In this document: one piece after another, positions 1-10,225 of the stretch
Layout: each line of letters begins with the position of its first letter
How positions within the stretch are numbered: position 1 is the stretch's first letter
Assembly: GCA_036555615.1 (NCBI GenBank)
Contig: DATBKZ010000059.1
Location: 62,001 to 126,000, forward strand
Source: SG8-41 sp036555615
Lineage (GTDB): Bacteria; Pseudomonadota; Gammaproteobacteria; Burkholderiales; SG8-41
Direction of reading: 5' to 3'
DNA length: 64,000 nucleotides
Made by a program: the position numbers and the translations under genes
The notes under the pieces: model-generated
The model's input: only the letters and a program-made list of their open reading frames with translations
Told to the model about the DNA's origin: nothing
Database searches by the model: none

Positions 1-730
1 CGACGCGCAGCCGGTTGCCCGGCGGCTCGTTCATCTGGCCGAAGACCATCGCCACCTTGGATTCCTGGAGATTGTCGAGCTTGATCACTTCCGCCTCGAT
101 CATCTCGTGGTAGAAATCGTTGCCCTCGCGCGTTCGCTCGCCCACGCCGGCGAAGACCGAGAGACCGCTGTGCTTGGTCGCGATGTTGTTGATGAGCTCG
201 AGCATGGTCACGGTCTTGCCCACGCCGGCGCCCCCGAACAGCCCGATCTTGCCGCCCTTGGCGAACGGGCAGATGAGGTCGATGACCTTGATGCCCGTTT
301 CCAGCAGCTCGACCGACGGGGAGAGCTCGTCGAACTTGGGGGCGGCCTGGTGGATCGGGCGACGCTCCGTGGCCTCGACCGGCCCGCCCTCGTCGATCGG
401 GCGCCCGAGCACGTCCATGATGCGTCCGAGCGTGCCTTTGCCGATTGGCACCGATATCGGCGCGCCGGTGCTCTTCACCTTCATGCCGCGGCGCAGGCCG
501 TCCGCCGATCCCATCGCGATGCAGCGCACGATGCCGTCGCCGAGCTGCTGCTCGACCTCGAGGGTGAGGCCGCGCTCTGCGAATCCCTTCTCGCCGGAAT
601 CCTCGACCACGAGCGCGTTGTAGATCCCCGGCATCGCGTTGCGGGGGAATTCGACGTCGACCACCGCGCCGATGCACTGGACGATGGTTCCCGTGGACTG
701 ATCCGTTGCCGTGGCTTGACCTTGTGCCAT
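1..730 (-). CDS. atpD: ATP synthase F1 subunit beta (N-terminal part, cut by window edge)
   Basis: Catalytic beta subunit of the F1 sector, which makes ATP from ADP and phosphate on the cytoplasmic face of the inner membrane. The frame starts at ATG 730 (MAQGQATATDQS) and stays open for 243 codons to base 1, so the C-terminal half lies outside the window. The N-terminal beta-barrel and the start of the nucleotide-binding domain are present: the P-loop GGAGVGKT is near residue 157 and is followed by GERTREGNDFYHEM, diagnostic of beta rather than alpha. It follows atpG after a 10-base gap, so it belongs to the same minus-strand operon. Identity is secure; only the truncation limits the entry. 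Confidence 0.97.
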   Translation of the reverse strand, partial: MAQGQATATDQSTGTIVQCIGAVVDVEFPRNAMPGIYNALVVEDSGEKGFAERGLTLEVEQQLGDGIVRCIAMGSADGLRRGMKVKSTGAPISVPIGKGTLGRIMDVLGRPIDEGGPVEATERRPIHQAAPKFDELSPSVELLETGIKVIDLICPFAKGGKIGLFGGAGVGKTVTMLELINNIATKHSGLSVFAGVGERTREGNDFYHEMIEAEVIKLDNLQESKVAMVFGQMNEPPGNRLRV

Positions 731-740
731 CGCTCTTTCC

Positions 741-1604
741 TCAAACGGCGGCTGCGCCGCCCACAATTTCCGAAATTTCCTTGGTAATCGCCGCCTGCCG
801 GTTCTTGTTGTAGATCAGTGTCAGCTCGTCGATCAGGGTCGCGGCATTGTCCGAGGCGGCCTTCATCGCCACCATCCGCGCCGACTGCTCGGATGCCATG
901 TTCTCAGCGACCGCCTGGAAGATGATCGCCTCGATGTAGCGCGTCATCACCTGGTCGAGCACGGCCTTCGCTTCCGGCTCGTAGAGGTAGTCCCAGACCG
1001 TTTCGGGCACGCCCAGGCGCTCTCCCGAAAGCGGCAGCAGCTGCTCGATCACCGGTTCCTGCTTCATGGTGTTGATGAAGCGGGTGTAGCCGATCATCAG
1101 GCGGTCGAAGCGGTCGTTGGCATAGCCGTCGAGCATGACCTTGACGGCGCCTATCAGCTTGTCCAATTGCGGGCGGTCGCCCAGCTGGGTCGCGTGCGAC
1201 ACGATGTTCGCGCCCAGTCGCTGCATGAATCCCAATCCCTTGTTGCCTATCGGGCAGACGTCGATCTCCTCGCCTTCTGCCTGCCAGGTCTTGTACTCAT
1301 TAAGCACCATGCGCAGCAAATTCGTGTTCAGCGCCCCGCACAGGCCCTTGTCGGTGGTAATCACGATCAGCCCGACGCGCTTCACGGTGTCGCGCGACAC
1401 GAGGTACGGGTGGCGATACTCCGGGTTGGCGTGGCTGATGTGCGCTGCGACGTTGCGGATCTTCTCGCCGTAGGGCCGCGCCATGCGCATGCGCTCCTGC
1501 GCCCTGCGCATCTTGGACGCGGCGACCATCTCCATCGCCTTGGTGATTTTCCGGGTGTTCTGCACACTCCGGATCTTCATCCGTATTTCCTTGGTGCCCG
1601 GCAT
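741..1604 (-). CDS. atpG: ATP synthase F1 subunit gamma
   Basis: Central rotor shaft that couples proton flow through Fo to the catalytic cycle of F1. The 287-residue product begins MPGTKEIRMKIRSVQNTRK, the standard gamma N-terminus, followed by ITKAMEMVAASKMRRAQ, part of the N-terminal coiled coil. The C-terminal helix holds MKAASDNA and a stretch ending in EISEIVGGAA, also typical. Length matches the family (about 285-290). It lies between atpA and atpD in the canonical order. A second in-frame ATG at residue 9 is less likely because the conserved KEIR segment precedes it. Confidence 0.98.
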   Translation of the reverse strand: MPGTKEIRMKIRSVQNTRKITKAMEMVAASKMRRAQERMRMARPYGEKIRNVAAHISHANPEYRHPYLVSRDTVKRVGLIVITTDKGLCGALNTNLLRMVLNEYKTWQAEGEEIDVCPIGNKGLGFMQRLGANIVSHATQLGDRPQLDKLIGAVKVMLDGYANDRFDRLMIGYTRFINTMKQEPVIEQLLPLSGERLGVPETVWDYLYEPEAKAVLDQVMTRYIEAIIFQAVAENMASEQSARMVAMKAASDNAATLIDELTLIYNKNRQAAITKEISEIVGGAAAV

Positions 1605-1636
1605 CGCTCAGCTCGTCGGCGCGGTCGGCGGACTCA

Positions 1637-3211
<1,575 letters not shown>

Positions 3212-3228
3212 CACTTTTCCTTGGTTGC

Positions 3229-3762
3229 CTATTTCGCTAGCGCGGCCGCCATCGCTGCGAGCCTGCCGCGCACCGAACCGTCGATCACTTCGTCGCCCAC
3301 CTGCATGCGCACGCCCCCGATCAGCCCGGCGTCGATCTCCACGCGGGGCTCGACCTTGCGCTGGAATCTACGCTCGAGGTCCGCCACCAGAGCAGCCACC
3401 TGGCCGCTGTCCAGCGGGTAGGCGGAGCTGATCACCGCGTCGACCACGCCTTCGCGCACATTCTTGAGCTCTTCATAGATCTCGCGGATCTCGGGCAGCA
3501 GCACCAGCCGTCCATTTTCGATCAGGATGCGCACGAAGTTCTGCGCCTCCACCGAGAGATCCCCGCACGCGCCCGCGAAGAGCCCGTAGACCTGGTCGCC
3601 TGAGAGGTTCGGATTGCCGATAGCCTTCCTCATGTCCGGGTCCGCGGCGACCGCCGCCATCAGCGCGAGCGCGCGCGACCATCTGTCGAGGGCTCCGCTC
3701 CCGTCCGCGAGCGCGAAGACCGCCTCCGCGTAAGGGCGAGCAATCGTGAGGTTATCCGCCAT
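3229..3762 (-). CDS. atpH: ATP synthase F1 subunit delta
   Basis: Delta subunit, the stator link between the F1 head and the Fo b-subunit dimer. At 177 residues it has normal length. The start MADNLTIARPYAEAVFALA is the typical delta N-terminus, and the C-terminal segment GGVRMQVGDEVIDGSVRGRL is the conserved signature. Its ATG overlaps the atpF stop by one base (TGATG), which suggests translational coupling. Confidence 0.98.
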   Translation of the reverse strand: MADNLTIARPYAEAVFALADGSGALDRWSRALALMAAVAADPDMRKAIGNPNLSGDQVYGLFAGACGDLSVEAQNFVRILIENGRLVLLPEIREIYEELKNVREGVVDAVISSAYPLDSGQVAALVADLERRFQRKVEPRVEIDAGLIGGVRMQVGDEVIDGSVRGRLAAMAAALAK

Positions 3763-4235
3763 CAGCGCAGTTCCTGCCTGAGCTGCGCCAGCAGGTCGGC
3801 GTGTGCTTTCGCGTCCACCTCGCGGCGCAGGATCTTCTCCGCGCCCGCCACGGCAAGCGCAGCAACCTGCTCGCGCAGCGCTTCCCGCGCGCGCGAAGCC
3901 TGCTGCTCGATCTCCGCCTGCGCGGCCGCCTTCTCGCGATTGCCCTCCTCCCGGGCCTGGGTGCGCGCTTCCTCCACCATCTGGGCGGCGCGTTTTTCGG
4001 CCTGCGCGATGATTTCCGCCGCGCGCTCGCGCCCTTGGTGGAGCCGCTCCTCGGCTTGCCGGGTGGATGCCTCGAGCGAGCGCTTGCCGTCCTCGGCCGC
4101 GGCGAGCCCATCAGCGATAGTCTTCTGCCGCGCCTCGATCGCCCGCAGCATATACGGCCAGATGAACTTGACCGTGATCCAGATGAAGGCCGCGAATACG
4201 ACAGCCTGCGCAATCAGCGTCAGGTTGATGTTCAT
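3762..4235 (-). CDS. atpF: ATP synthase Fo subunit b
   Basis: Membrane-anchored stator subunit. The 157-residue protein has one N-terminal membrane helix (about residues 4-26, starting MNINLTLIAQAVVFAAFIWI). After it comes a long charged Ala/Glu/Arg/Lys-rich helix that dimerises and reaches up to the delta subunit. It lies between atpE and atpH and overlaps atpH by one base. Length and architecture are typical of bacterial b subunits. Confidence 0.97.
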   Translation of the reverse strand: MNINLTLIAQAVVFAAFIWITVKFIWPYMLRAIEARQKTIADGLAAAEDGKRSLEASTRQAEERLHQGRERAAEIIAQAEKRAAQMVEEARTQAREEGNREKAAAQAEIEQQASRAREALREQVAALAVAGAEKILRREVDAKAHADLLAQLRQELR

Positions 4236-4262
4236 GCGTTCCCCCAGGCGCGAGCCGCGCGC

Positions 4263-4538
4263 TCAGCCGCCCAGCTGCGCGAGCAGCGGGTTGCCGGTGG
4301 CGAACCAGAGCGCCAAGCCGACTCCAATGATGAACGAGGCGTCGATCAGGCCCAGCAGCAAGAACACCTTCGCCTGCAGCGAGTTGGTGAGTTCGGGCTG
4401 GCGCGCGGCGGCCTCGAGGAACCGGCTGCACATGATGCCCACGCCGACGCAGGCGCCGAGCGCGCCGAGACCGATCATGAGGCCGATGCCGATGCCGGTA
4501 TAGGCCTGCACCATCGCGATGAGCTGGAGCTTTTCCAT
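4263..4538 (-). CDS. atpE: ATP synthase Fo subunit c
   Basis: Proteolipid that forms the rotating c-ring. The 91-residue product is two membrane helices joined by a polar loop (ARQPE, near residues 45-50). The proton-binding acid is the Asp in LLLGLIDASFIIGVG (about residue 66) of the second helix. The sequence shows no obvious sodium-binding pattern, so a proton-driven enzyme is inferred. The position between atpB and atpF is canonical. Confidence 0.97.
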   Translation of the reverse strand: MEKLQLIAMVQAYTGIGIGLMIGLGALGACVGVGIMCSRFLEAAARQPELTNSLQAKVFLLLGLIDASFIIGVGLALWFATGNPLLAQLGG

Positions 4539-4578
4539 GGAGTTTCCCTTTCTATTGCGAAAAGTTCGATGACGGAGT

Positions 4579-5379
4579 CTAGTGGTGCTCGTGCGCCATC
4601 GCGACGTAGACGATGGTCAGCATCATGAAGATGTACGCCTGCAGGCAGACGATGAGGATGTGGAAGAGCGCCCACAGCAGCGCGAAAAAGGAGCCGAACA
4701 CGGTTCCGACCAGCCCGGTTGCGGCCCACATCCACAATAGCAGGAAGATGAGCTCGCCCGCGTACATGTTCCCGTAGAGCCGGAGGGAATGCGACAGCGG
4801 CTTGGAGATGTACTCGATGGCGTTGAACAGCAGGTTAAAGGGAACCAGCCACCGCCCGAAGGGGGTAAAGCAGAGCTCGTGGAGCCAGCCCCGAGCGCCC
4901 TTGACCGCGATTGAGAAAAAGATCATCAGCAGCCAGACCGAAAGCGCCAGCGCGAAGGTGGTGTTCACGTCCGCGGTGGGCACGATGCGGAAGCCGTGCT
5001 CGGAGATGTGGTGGGTGCCGAGTGCCACGATGTCCACCGGCAGGAAATCCATCGCATTCATCAACAGCACCCACAGCCCGACGGTCAGCGCCAGCGGCGC
5101 GACGAACTTGTGGCGGTCGCCGTGGAAGATGCTCTTCGCCTGCTCGTCGACAAACTCGAACAGCAACTCGACGAAGGCCTGGCGCCCGCCGGGAACGCCG
5201 GCGGTCGCGCTGCGCACGACCCACCACAGAAAGCCGATGCCGACCACACCGAGAAGCACCGACACGGCGAGCGAATCGAAGTGCAGGGTCCAGAATCCGC
5301 CGTCGCCGACCTGCTTCGCCCCGTGGGTCAGGTGGTGGCTGATGTATTCGGTAGGTGTGAGTTCGTTACCGGCCGCCAT
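4579..5379 (-). CDS. atpB: ATP synthase Fo subunit a
   Basis: Stator membrane subunit that forms the two proton half-channels against the c-ring. Several hydrophobic helices are visible, and the essential arginine lies in SLRLYGNMYAGE. I place the start at ATG 5379 (MAAGNELTPTEYISHHL), which matches family N-termini and gives 266 residues. A longer frame to 5409 adds ten residues without family support. With this start, the gene overlaps the 3' end of atpI by 14 bases. Confidence 0.97.
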   Translation of the reverse strand: MAAGNELTPTEYISHHLTHGAKQVGDGGFWTLHFDSLAVSVLLGVVGIGFLWWVVRSATAGVPGGRQAFVELLFEFVDEQAKSIFHGDRHKFVAPLALTVGLWVLLMNAMDFLPVDIVALGTHHISEHGFRIVPTADVNTTFALALSVWLLMIFFSIAVKGARGWLHELCFTPFGRWLVPFNLLFNAIEYISKPLSHSLRLYGNMYAGELIFLLLWMWAATGLVGTVFGSFFALLWALFHILIVCLQAYIFMMLTIVYVAMAHEHH

Positions 5380-5761
5380 CGCCCGTCTGCTGGTTGTGGT
5401 CGCGTACAAAAAACGCCATCGAAAAGATCAAGACTGTCGCGACGAACGAGCCGAGAAACGCCGCCGCCACGACGTCCTGGTATGTCGCCAGCACGAGCCA
5501 GATCAGGATGACGATGAGGCCGAGCTTCACCGCCTCGGCTCTCAACACGGCAAGCAGTATTCCCCCTGCCGACTCCGCCTTGCCCATTGAGGCCACGACC
5601 GCAGCCCCCAATCCGGACAGGATGCTGACCGCGCCGCCGAGGGCCGCGGACAGAGCGCCGTGAACGCCGGCCATGAACCACGCCAGGAGCGTCAGTGCGG
5701 CGGTGGCCATCACTTGCCACCGGAGTATGGTGCGTATCGGCTTGGCCAGGTCGCGGAGCAT
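5366..5761 (-). CDS. atpI: ATP synthase subunit I
   Basis: Small membrane protein that heads F1Fo operons; in the family it assists c-ring assembly or Mg2+ supply. The start chosen is ATG 5761 (MLRDLAKPIRTILRWQ), giving 131 residues with four predicted membrane helices (for example VMATAALTLLAWFMAGVHG and LIVILIWLVLATYQDVVAA). A start at 5791 would add ten Gly/Arg-rich residues. Position upstream of atpB and hydrophobicity support the call; sequence conservation in this family is weak. Confidence 0.9.
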   Translation of the reverse strand: MLRDLAKPIRTILRWQVMATAALTLLAWFMAGVHGALSAALGGAVSILSGLGAAVVASMGKAESAGGILLAVLRAEAVKLGLIVILIWLVLATYQDVVAAAFLGSFVATVLIFSMAFFVRDHNQQTGDGGR

Positions 5762-5865
5762 GGCGTTGGTCAGTCTCCGCCCCCCCGGCAAAGCGCGCGT
5801 AGTATAGCCTCGAGGCGGATGAGGGTCAATTTGCTGCGGCGCGGCAACGCCCCGATTTCGAAGTC

Positions 5866-6726
5866 TTATTTTTGCCTGAGCCGGTTGAGGAGTGCATCCA
5901 ACTGTTCCAGGCTCGAATAATGAATCACAAGCCTGCCGCTGCCCGGCTTCGCGCCGCTGCGTATGCTCACGGTCGTGCCGAGCTGCCCGCTCAGTTCCTC
6001 CTCCAGCCGTGCCACATCGCGGTCACTGCGCGCGCGCAGTCGCGCCACCGGGCGCGCGGTCAAGACCGCTACCCGCTTCTCCACTTGGCGCACGGAGAGC
6101 TGCCGCGCGACCGCCTCCCGCGCGAGGTCGATCTGCTTGAGCGCCGGGAGCGCAAGCAGCGCCCGCGCGTGTCCCATGTCGAGCTTGCCCTCGCGCAGCA
6201 GTTCCTGGACCGGCGGCGCAAGCTCGAGCAGCCGCAGCGCGTTGGTAATCGCGGCGCGCGAGCGGCCCATCGCCTCAGCAGCCTCTGCGTGGGTCATGCC
6301 GAACTCCTCGATCAGGCGCTTGATGCCCGTCGCCTCGTCGAGAGGATTCAAGTCCTCGCGCTGGAGGTTCTCGATCAGTGCGATGGCAAGCGCGTGGCGA
6401 TCGGTCACCTCGCGCACCAGCGTCGGCACGGCTGCGAGGCCTGCCATGCGCGCCGCACGCCAGCGCCGCTCGCCGGCAACGATTTCGTAGCGGCCCGCGC
6501 CCATCGGCCGCGCCAGGATCGGCTGCATCACGCCCTGCGCCTTGATCGACTCGGCGAGCTCGGCGAGGCCTTCCTGCCCGATCCGTGCGCGCGGCTGGTA
6601 CCGGCCGGGCTGCAGCTGGTCGAGCGGCAGCGACAGGAGCGCCTCGCCTCCGCTGCCACTGCCAGGCTCTTCATCGGTCCCGAGCAGCGCATCGAGTCCC
6701 CGCCCCAATCCCTTGAACTTGGCCAT
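5866..6726 (-). CDS. parB: chromosome partitioning protein ParB
   Basis: Centromere-binding CTPase clamp that loads at parS and works with ParA to segregate the origin. Residues 1-13 read MAKFKGLGRGLDA, the standard ParB start. The ParB/Srx domain contains YQPR and GERRWRAARMAGL (CTP-binding region), followed by the helix-turn-helix segment with MTHAEAAEAMGRSRAAITN and a C-terminal dimerisation region. Length is 286 residues. A GTG at 6741 overlaps the parA stop (GTGA) and is an alternative start adding five residues. Two parS-like sites lie 3.4 kb upstream (10134-10149 and 10192-10207). Confidence 0.96.
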   Translation of the reverse strand: MAKFKGLGRGLDALLGTDEEPGSGSGGEALLSLPLDQLQPGRYQPRARIGQEGLAELAESIKAQGVMQPILARPMGAGRYEIVAGERRWRAARMAGLAAVPTLVREVTDRHALAIALIENLQREDLNPLDEATGIKRLIEEFGMTHAEAAEAMGRSRAAITNALRLLELAPPVQELLREGKLDMGHARALLALPALKQIDLAREAVARQLSVRQVEKRVAVLTARPVARLRARSDRDVARLEEELSGQLGTTVSIRSGAKPGSGRLVIHYSSLEQLDALLNRLRQK

Positions 6727-6737
6727 CGCACTCACCC

Positions 6738-7505
6738 TCACGCGTCCGCGCGGTTGAGCATTTCCCCCGCGAGCGCGAGGTAGGCCTGCGCGCCCTTCGA
6801 GTTCCGGTCGAACTTGAGCGCGGGCACGCCGAAGCTCGGCGCCTCCGCCAGCCGCACGTTGCGCGGGATCACGGTGCGGTAGACCTTGTCGCCGAAATGC
6901 TCCAGCAATTGGGCCGAAACCTGCTGCGCGAGCGTATTTCTCGGATCATACATCGTGCGCAGCAGCCCCTCGATCTCGAGCGCAGGGTTCAGATGACTGC
7001 GCACCTTCTTGATGGTCTGCACGAGATCGCTCAACCCCTCCAGCGCGTAATACTCGCACTGCATGGGAATCATCACTGCATCGGCGGCGGTCAGGCCGTT
7101 CACCGTGAGGAGGTTCAGCGCCGGCGGGCAGTCAATGAGAATGAAATCGTATTCGGTCACGACCGCGGCGAGCGCCTCCTTGAGTCGCGTCTCGCGGTGC
7201 GCGATCTCGACCAGCTCGACTTCGGCGCCGGCGAGCTCGCGGTTTGCCGGCGCCAGATCGAACCCGCCGTTCTCGGAGCGCACCCTCACTTCGGCAATGC
7301 TCTTTGTCCCGAGCAGTACGTGATAGACAGTCGCGCCGAGATGGCGCTTGTCCACGCCACTGCCCATGGTCGCATTGCCCTGGGGATCGAGATCCACCAG
7401 CAGCACGCGACGCTGTGCCGCAGAGAGGCTCGCTGCGAGATTCACCCCGGTCGTGGTCTTGCCCACGCCGCCCTTCTGATTCGTGATGGCAAGCACCCTG
7501 GCCAT
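6738..7505 (-). CDS. parA: chromosome partitioning ATPase ParA (Soj)
   Basis: Deviant-Walker ATPase that binds the nucleoid cooperatively and pulls ParB-parS complexes. Residues 1-20 contain the deviant P-loop KGGVGKTTT; the Walker B region is FILIDCPPALNLLTVNGL. Its 255 residues are typical of chromosomal ParA without an N-terminal DNA-binding extension. It follows rsmG by 2 bases and overlaps the alternative parB start, so rsmG-parA-parB are probably co-transcribed. Confidence 0.97.
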   Translation of the reverse strand: MARVLAITNQKGGVGKTTTGVNLAASLSAAQRRVLLVDLDPQGNATMGSGVDKRHLGATVYHVLLGTKSIAEVRVRSENGGFDLAPANRELAGAEVELVEIAHRETRLKEALAAVVTEYDFILIDCPPALNLLTVNGLTAADAVMIPMQCEYYALEGLSDLVQTIKKVRSHLNPALEIEGLLRTMYDPRNTLAQQVSAQLLEHFGDKVYRTVIPRNVRLAEAPSFGVPALKFDRNSKGAQAYLALAGEMLNRADA

Positions 7506-7507
7506 GA

Positions 7508-8131
7508 TCAGTCGCGACCGACCGCCACCAGATGGCGCTGTGCGCGCAGTCCGGGAACCGCCAGCGGTATCACCTCGAGTACGTGCCAGCCCTTCGGCAG
7601 CTGGGCAATCTCCTCATACGGGTACACGCCTTTCATGGCCACCAACCGCCCACCCGCGGCGGCGTGGCGCCCTGCCAGTGAAATGAGCTCGGCAAGATCG
7701 GAGAAGGCACGGGAAATCACGACATCGAACGCAACCGCGGGTTTCCAGGCCTCCGCCCTCTCGCATACGACCTGGGCATTGGCGAGCCTGAGCTCCATGA
7801 CTGCCTGTCTCAGAAATGCCGCCTTCTTATGGTTCGAATCAATCAGCGTCACCCGCGAATCCGGCAGCGCCATGGCGAGCGGAATGCCTGGCAAGCCCGC
7901 CCCGCTCCCCACATCGAGTATCGTTGCGGCGGTGACATGCGGCGCCGCTGCCAGGGAATCGAGCAGATGGTAGCTCACCATCCGCGGCGCCTGCCGCACC
8001 GCGGTCAAGTTGTAAGCGCGATTCCATTTCTGCAGCAAATCGAGGTACGCGAGCAGCCGCTGCGGCGCGCCTTCTGGCAGCGTCAAACCGAGCTCGGCCA
8101 CGCCTTGCGCAAGCTGCTGCGCAAGGGTCAT
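7508..8131 (-). CDS. rsmG: 16S rRNA (guanine-527 N7)-methyltransferase
   Basis: SAM-dependent methyltransferase that modifies G527 of 16S rRNA. The SAM-binding motif is DVGSGAGLPGIPLAMALP. The start is ATG 8131 (MTLAQQLAQGVAELGL), giving 207 residues, the usual length. The open frame runs further upstream but only through sequence antisense-like to mnmG. The ATG overlaps the mnmG stop in an ATGA, so the two genes are translationally coupled. Confidence 0.97.
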   Translation of the reverse strand: MTLAQQLAQGVAELGLTLPEGAPQRLLAYLDLLQKWNRAYNLTAVRQAPRMVSYHLLDSLAAAPHVTAATILDVGSGAGLPGIPLAMALPDSRVTLIDSNHKKAAFLRQAVMELRLANAQVVCERAEAWKPAVAFDVVISRAFSDLAELISLAGRHAAAGGRLVAMKGVYPYEEIAQLPKGWHVLEVIPLAVPGLRAQRHLVAVGRD

Positions 8132-10065
8132 GCGGTCTTGCCGATCGAGGCGCGGGAGGTGCCGGCCGCTGCCTGCGCGCGCGTGGAATATGCATGCGTT
8201 CTGCGCTTGAGATGGACGAGCAGGACCGAGATCGCTGCCGGCGTCACGCCCGATATGCGCGCTGCCTGGCCGAGCGTCTCGGGGCGGTGCCGATCGAGTT
8301 TTTGGCGCACTTCCACCGACAGCCCGCGCAGGCTGGCGTAGTCCAGGTCCTGCGGCAGCTTCAGGTTCTCCAAGTGCTCGTGGCGCGCGATTTCCTCGCG
8401 CTGGCGCTCGATGTAGCCCTGGTATTTGGCCTGGATCTCGACCTGCTCTGCCACCTGCGCATCCTCGACGGCGGGCCCTGCCCCCGGCAGCGCAGTCAAC
8501 CGCTCGTAGCTCACGTCCGGTCGCCGCAGCAATTCCAGCAGCGAACACTCGCGAGCCGGCGGCTGATCCGGTGAGCGTGCGGTGCCGTCGCCCGACAGCA
8601 GGTGCGAACTGATCCACGTGTCCGTGAGTCGCGCCTGCTCGTGCTCGATGGCCGCGCGCTTGCGCGAAAACGCCGCCCAGCGCACATCATCCACGACGCC
8701 CAGCCGGCGCCCGATCTCGGTGAGCCGCAGGTCGGCGTTGTCTTCACGCAACGAGAGCCGATACTCCGCGCGACTGGTGAACATGCGATAGGGCTCCGAT
8801 ACCCCCCGTGTGATGAGGTCATCGACCAGCACGCCCAGATAGGCCTCACTGCGGCCCGGGCACCACGGCTCCCGCTCCTTCACGAACAGTCCGGCATTGA
8901 TTCCCGCAAGCAATCCCTGCGCTGCGGCCTCCTCGTAGCCAGTGGTGCCGTTGATCTGGCCGGCGAAAAACAGCCCGCCGATGGCCCGCGCCTCGAGCGA
9001 ACGCTTCAGGCCGCGCGGATCGAAGTAGTCATACTCGATGGCGTAACCCGGCCGCGTAATGTGGGCGCGTTCGAGTCCGGCTATCGAGCGCACGAGCTCC
9101 TGCTGTGCATCGTAGGGCAGGCTCGTCGAGATTCCGTTGGGATAAAACTCGTTGACGGTCAATCCCTCGGGCTCGAGAAAGATCTGATGCGAGGCCTTGT
9201 GCGCAAATCGCACCACCTTGTCCTCGATCGAGGGGCAATAGCGCGGCCCGACGCCCTCGATCACGCCCGTATAAAGGGGCGAGCGGTCGAGCGCAGCGCG
9301 AATGATTTCGTGGGTGCGCGCGTTGGTATGCGTGATCCAGCACGGCAGCTGGAGCGGGTGGTGCTCGCGTTTGCCCAGGAACGAAAATACCGGCACCGGA
9401 ACGTCGCCCGGCTGCTCCGTCATCGTCGAAAAATCGATGCTGCGGCCGTCGATGCGCGGTGGCGTGCCGGTTTTTAGCCGCCCGACCGGAAGCTTCAATT
9501 CGCGCAGCCGTCGCGCAAGCGCTATCGCCGGCGCATCGCCGGCACGCCCGCCCCCGTGATGGTTGAGCCCGACGTGGATCAATCCACCGAGAAACGTTCC
9601 CGTCGTCAGCACGACTGCGCGGGCGCGGAACTTCCGGCCGATCTGCGTCACGACGCCGGTCACGCGCTCGCCTTCGATCAGCAGGTCGTCTACTGGCTGC
9701 TGGAAAATGCGCAGTCGCGGCTGCTTCTCAAGGCGGCTGCGGATTGCGCCGCGATACAGCGCGCGATCAGCTTGCGCGCGGGTCGCGCGGACTGCCGGGC
9801 CCTTGCGGGAGTTGAGTATGCGAAACTGGATGCCTGCCTCGTCGGCCGCAAGCGCCATCGCGCCACCTAAAGCATCTATCTCCTTGACTAAATGGCCTTT
9901 TCCTATGCCTCCGATCGACGGATTGCAGGACATCTGCCCCAAAGTATCGAAGCTGTGGGTCAACAGCAGGGTCTCACACCCCATCCGGGCAGCCGCCAGC
10001 GCAGCCTCGGTTCCTGCATGGCCCCCGCCCACTACAATAACATCATATATATCAATGGCTTGCAT
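8128..10065 (-). CDS. mnmG: tRNA uridine-5-carboxymethylaminomethyl modification enzyme MnmG
   Basis: FAD-dependent partner of MnmE that installs the carboxymethylaminomethyl group at wobble U34 of several tRNAs. The FAD-binding GGGHAGTEAALAAARMG is near residue 12. The family signatures GHLVKEIDALGGAM and GLFFAGQINGTTGYEEAAAQG are intact. I place the start at ATG 10065 (MQAIDIYDVIVVGGG), giving 645 residues; the frame extends 19 codons upstream without family support. It ends in a coupled overlap with rsmG, and its 5' flank contains the parS-like sites. Confidence 0.97.
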   Translation of the reverse strand: MQAIDIYDVIVVGGGHAGTEAALAAARMGCETLLLTHSFDTLGQMSCNPSIGGIGKGHLVKEIDALGGAMALAADEAGIQFRILNSRKGPAVRATRAQADRALYRGAIRSRLEKQPRLRIFQQPVDDLLIEGERVTGVVTQIGRKFRARAVVLTTGTFLGGLIHVGLNHHGGGRAGDAPAIALARRLRELKLPVGRLKTGTPPRIDGRSIDFSTMTEQPGDVPVPVFSFLGKREHHPLQLPCWITHTNARTHEIIRAALDRSPLYTGVIEGVGPRYCPSIEDKVVRFAHKASHQIFLEPEGLTVNEFYPNGISTSLPYDAQQELVRSIAGLERAHITRPGYAIEYDYFDPRGLKRSLEARAIGGLFFAGQINGTTGYEEAAAQGLLAGINAGLFVKEREPWCPGRSEAYLGVLVDDLITRGVSEPYRMFTSRAEYRLSLREDNADLRLTEIGRRLGVVDDVRWAAFSRKRAAIEHEQARLTDTWISSHLLSGDGTARSPDQPPARECSLLELLRRPDVSYERLTALPGAGPAVEDAQVAEQVEIQAKYQGYIERQREEIARHEHLENLKLPQDLDYASLRGLSVEVRQKLDRHRPETLGQAARISGVTPAAISVLLVHLKRRTHAYSTRAQAAAGTSRASIGKTA

Positions 10066-10133
10066 TATAGAATCAGGCCGTCGCAACTTGCAATGATACT
10101 TGAAATCGTCGTAGATCGGCATCCTTTCCTGCG

Positions 10134-10149
10134 AGTTTCACGTGAAACC
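10134..10149. promoter_or_regulatory. parS-like centromere site 1
   Basis: The 16-base site reads agtttcacgtgaaacc. It matches the bacterial parS consensus TGTTTCACGTGAAACA at 14 of 16 positions, with a perfect 14-base palindromic core (GTTTCACGTGAAAC). It lies between mnmG and mnmE, about 3.4 kb from parAB and about 4 kb from dnaA, where origin-proximal parS sites are expected. Function is inferred from consensus and context. Confidence 0.88.
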
Positions 10150-10191
10150 AGTAGTGCGGTGCTGCGTTGCAGCATCGGTTTCTCACTGCGT

Positions 10192-10207
10192 GGTTCCACG
10201 TGAAACA
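10192..10207. promoter_or_regulatory. parS-like centromere site 2
   Basis: A second site, ggttccacgtgaaaca, lies 42 bases after the first. It matches the parS consensus at 14 of 16 positions; the right half TGAAACA is exact and the left half carries a T-to-C change. It sits in the same mnmG-mnmE gap, 18 bases beyond the mnmE stop. Confidence 0.8.
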
Positions 10208-10225
10208 GCGGTAGGCTGCTGCTCA

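Noticed and set aside
8132..8617. N-terminal extension of RsmG by 162 residues
   Set aside because: The extension is Arg/Ala/Gly-rich, lies wholly inside mnmG in another frame, and the family N-terminus begins at ATG 8131.
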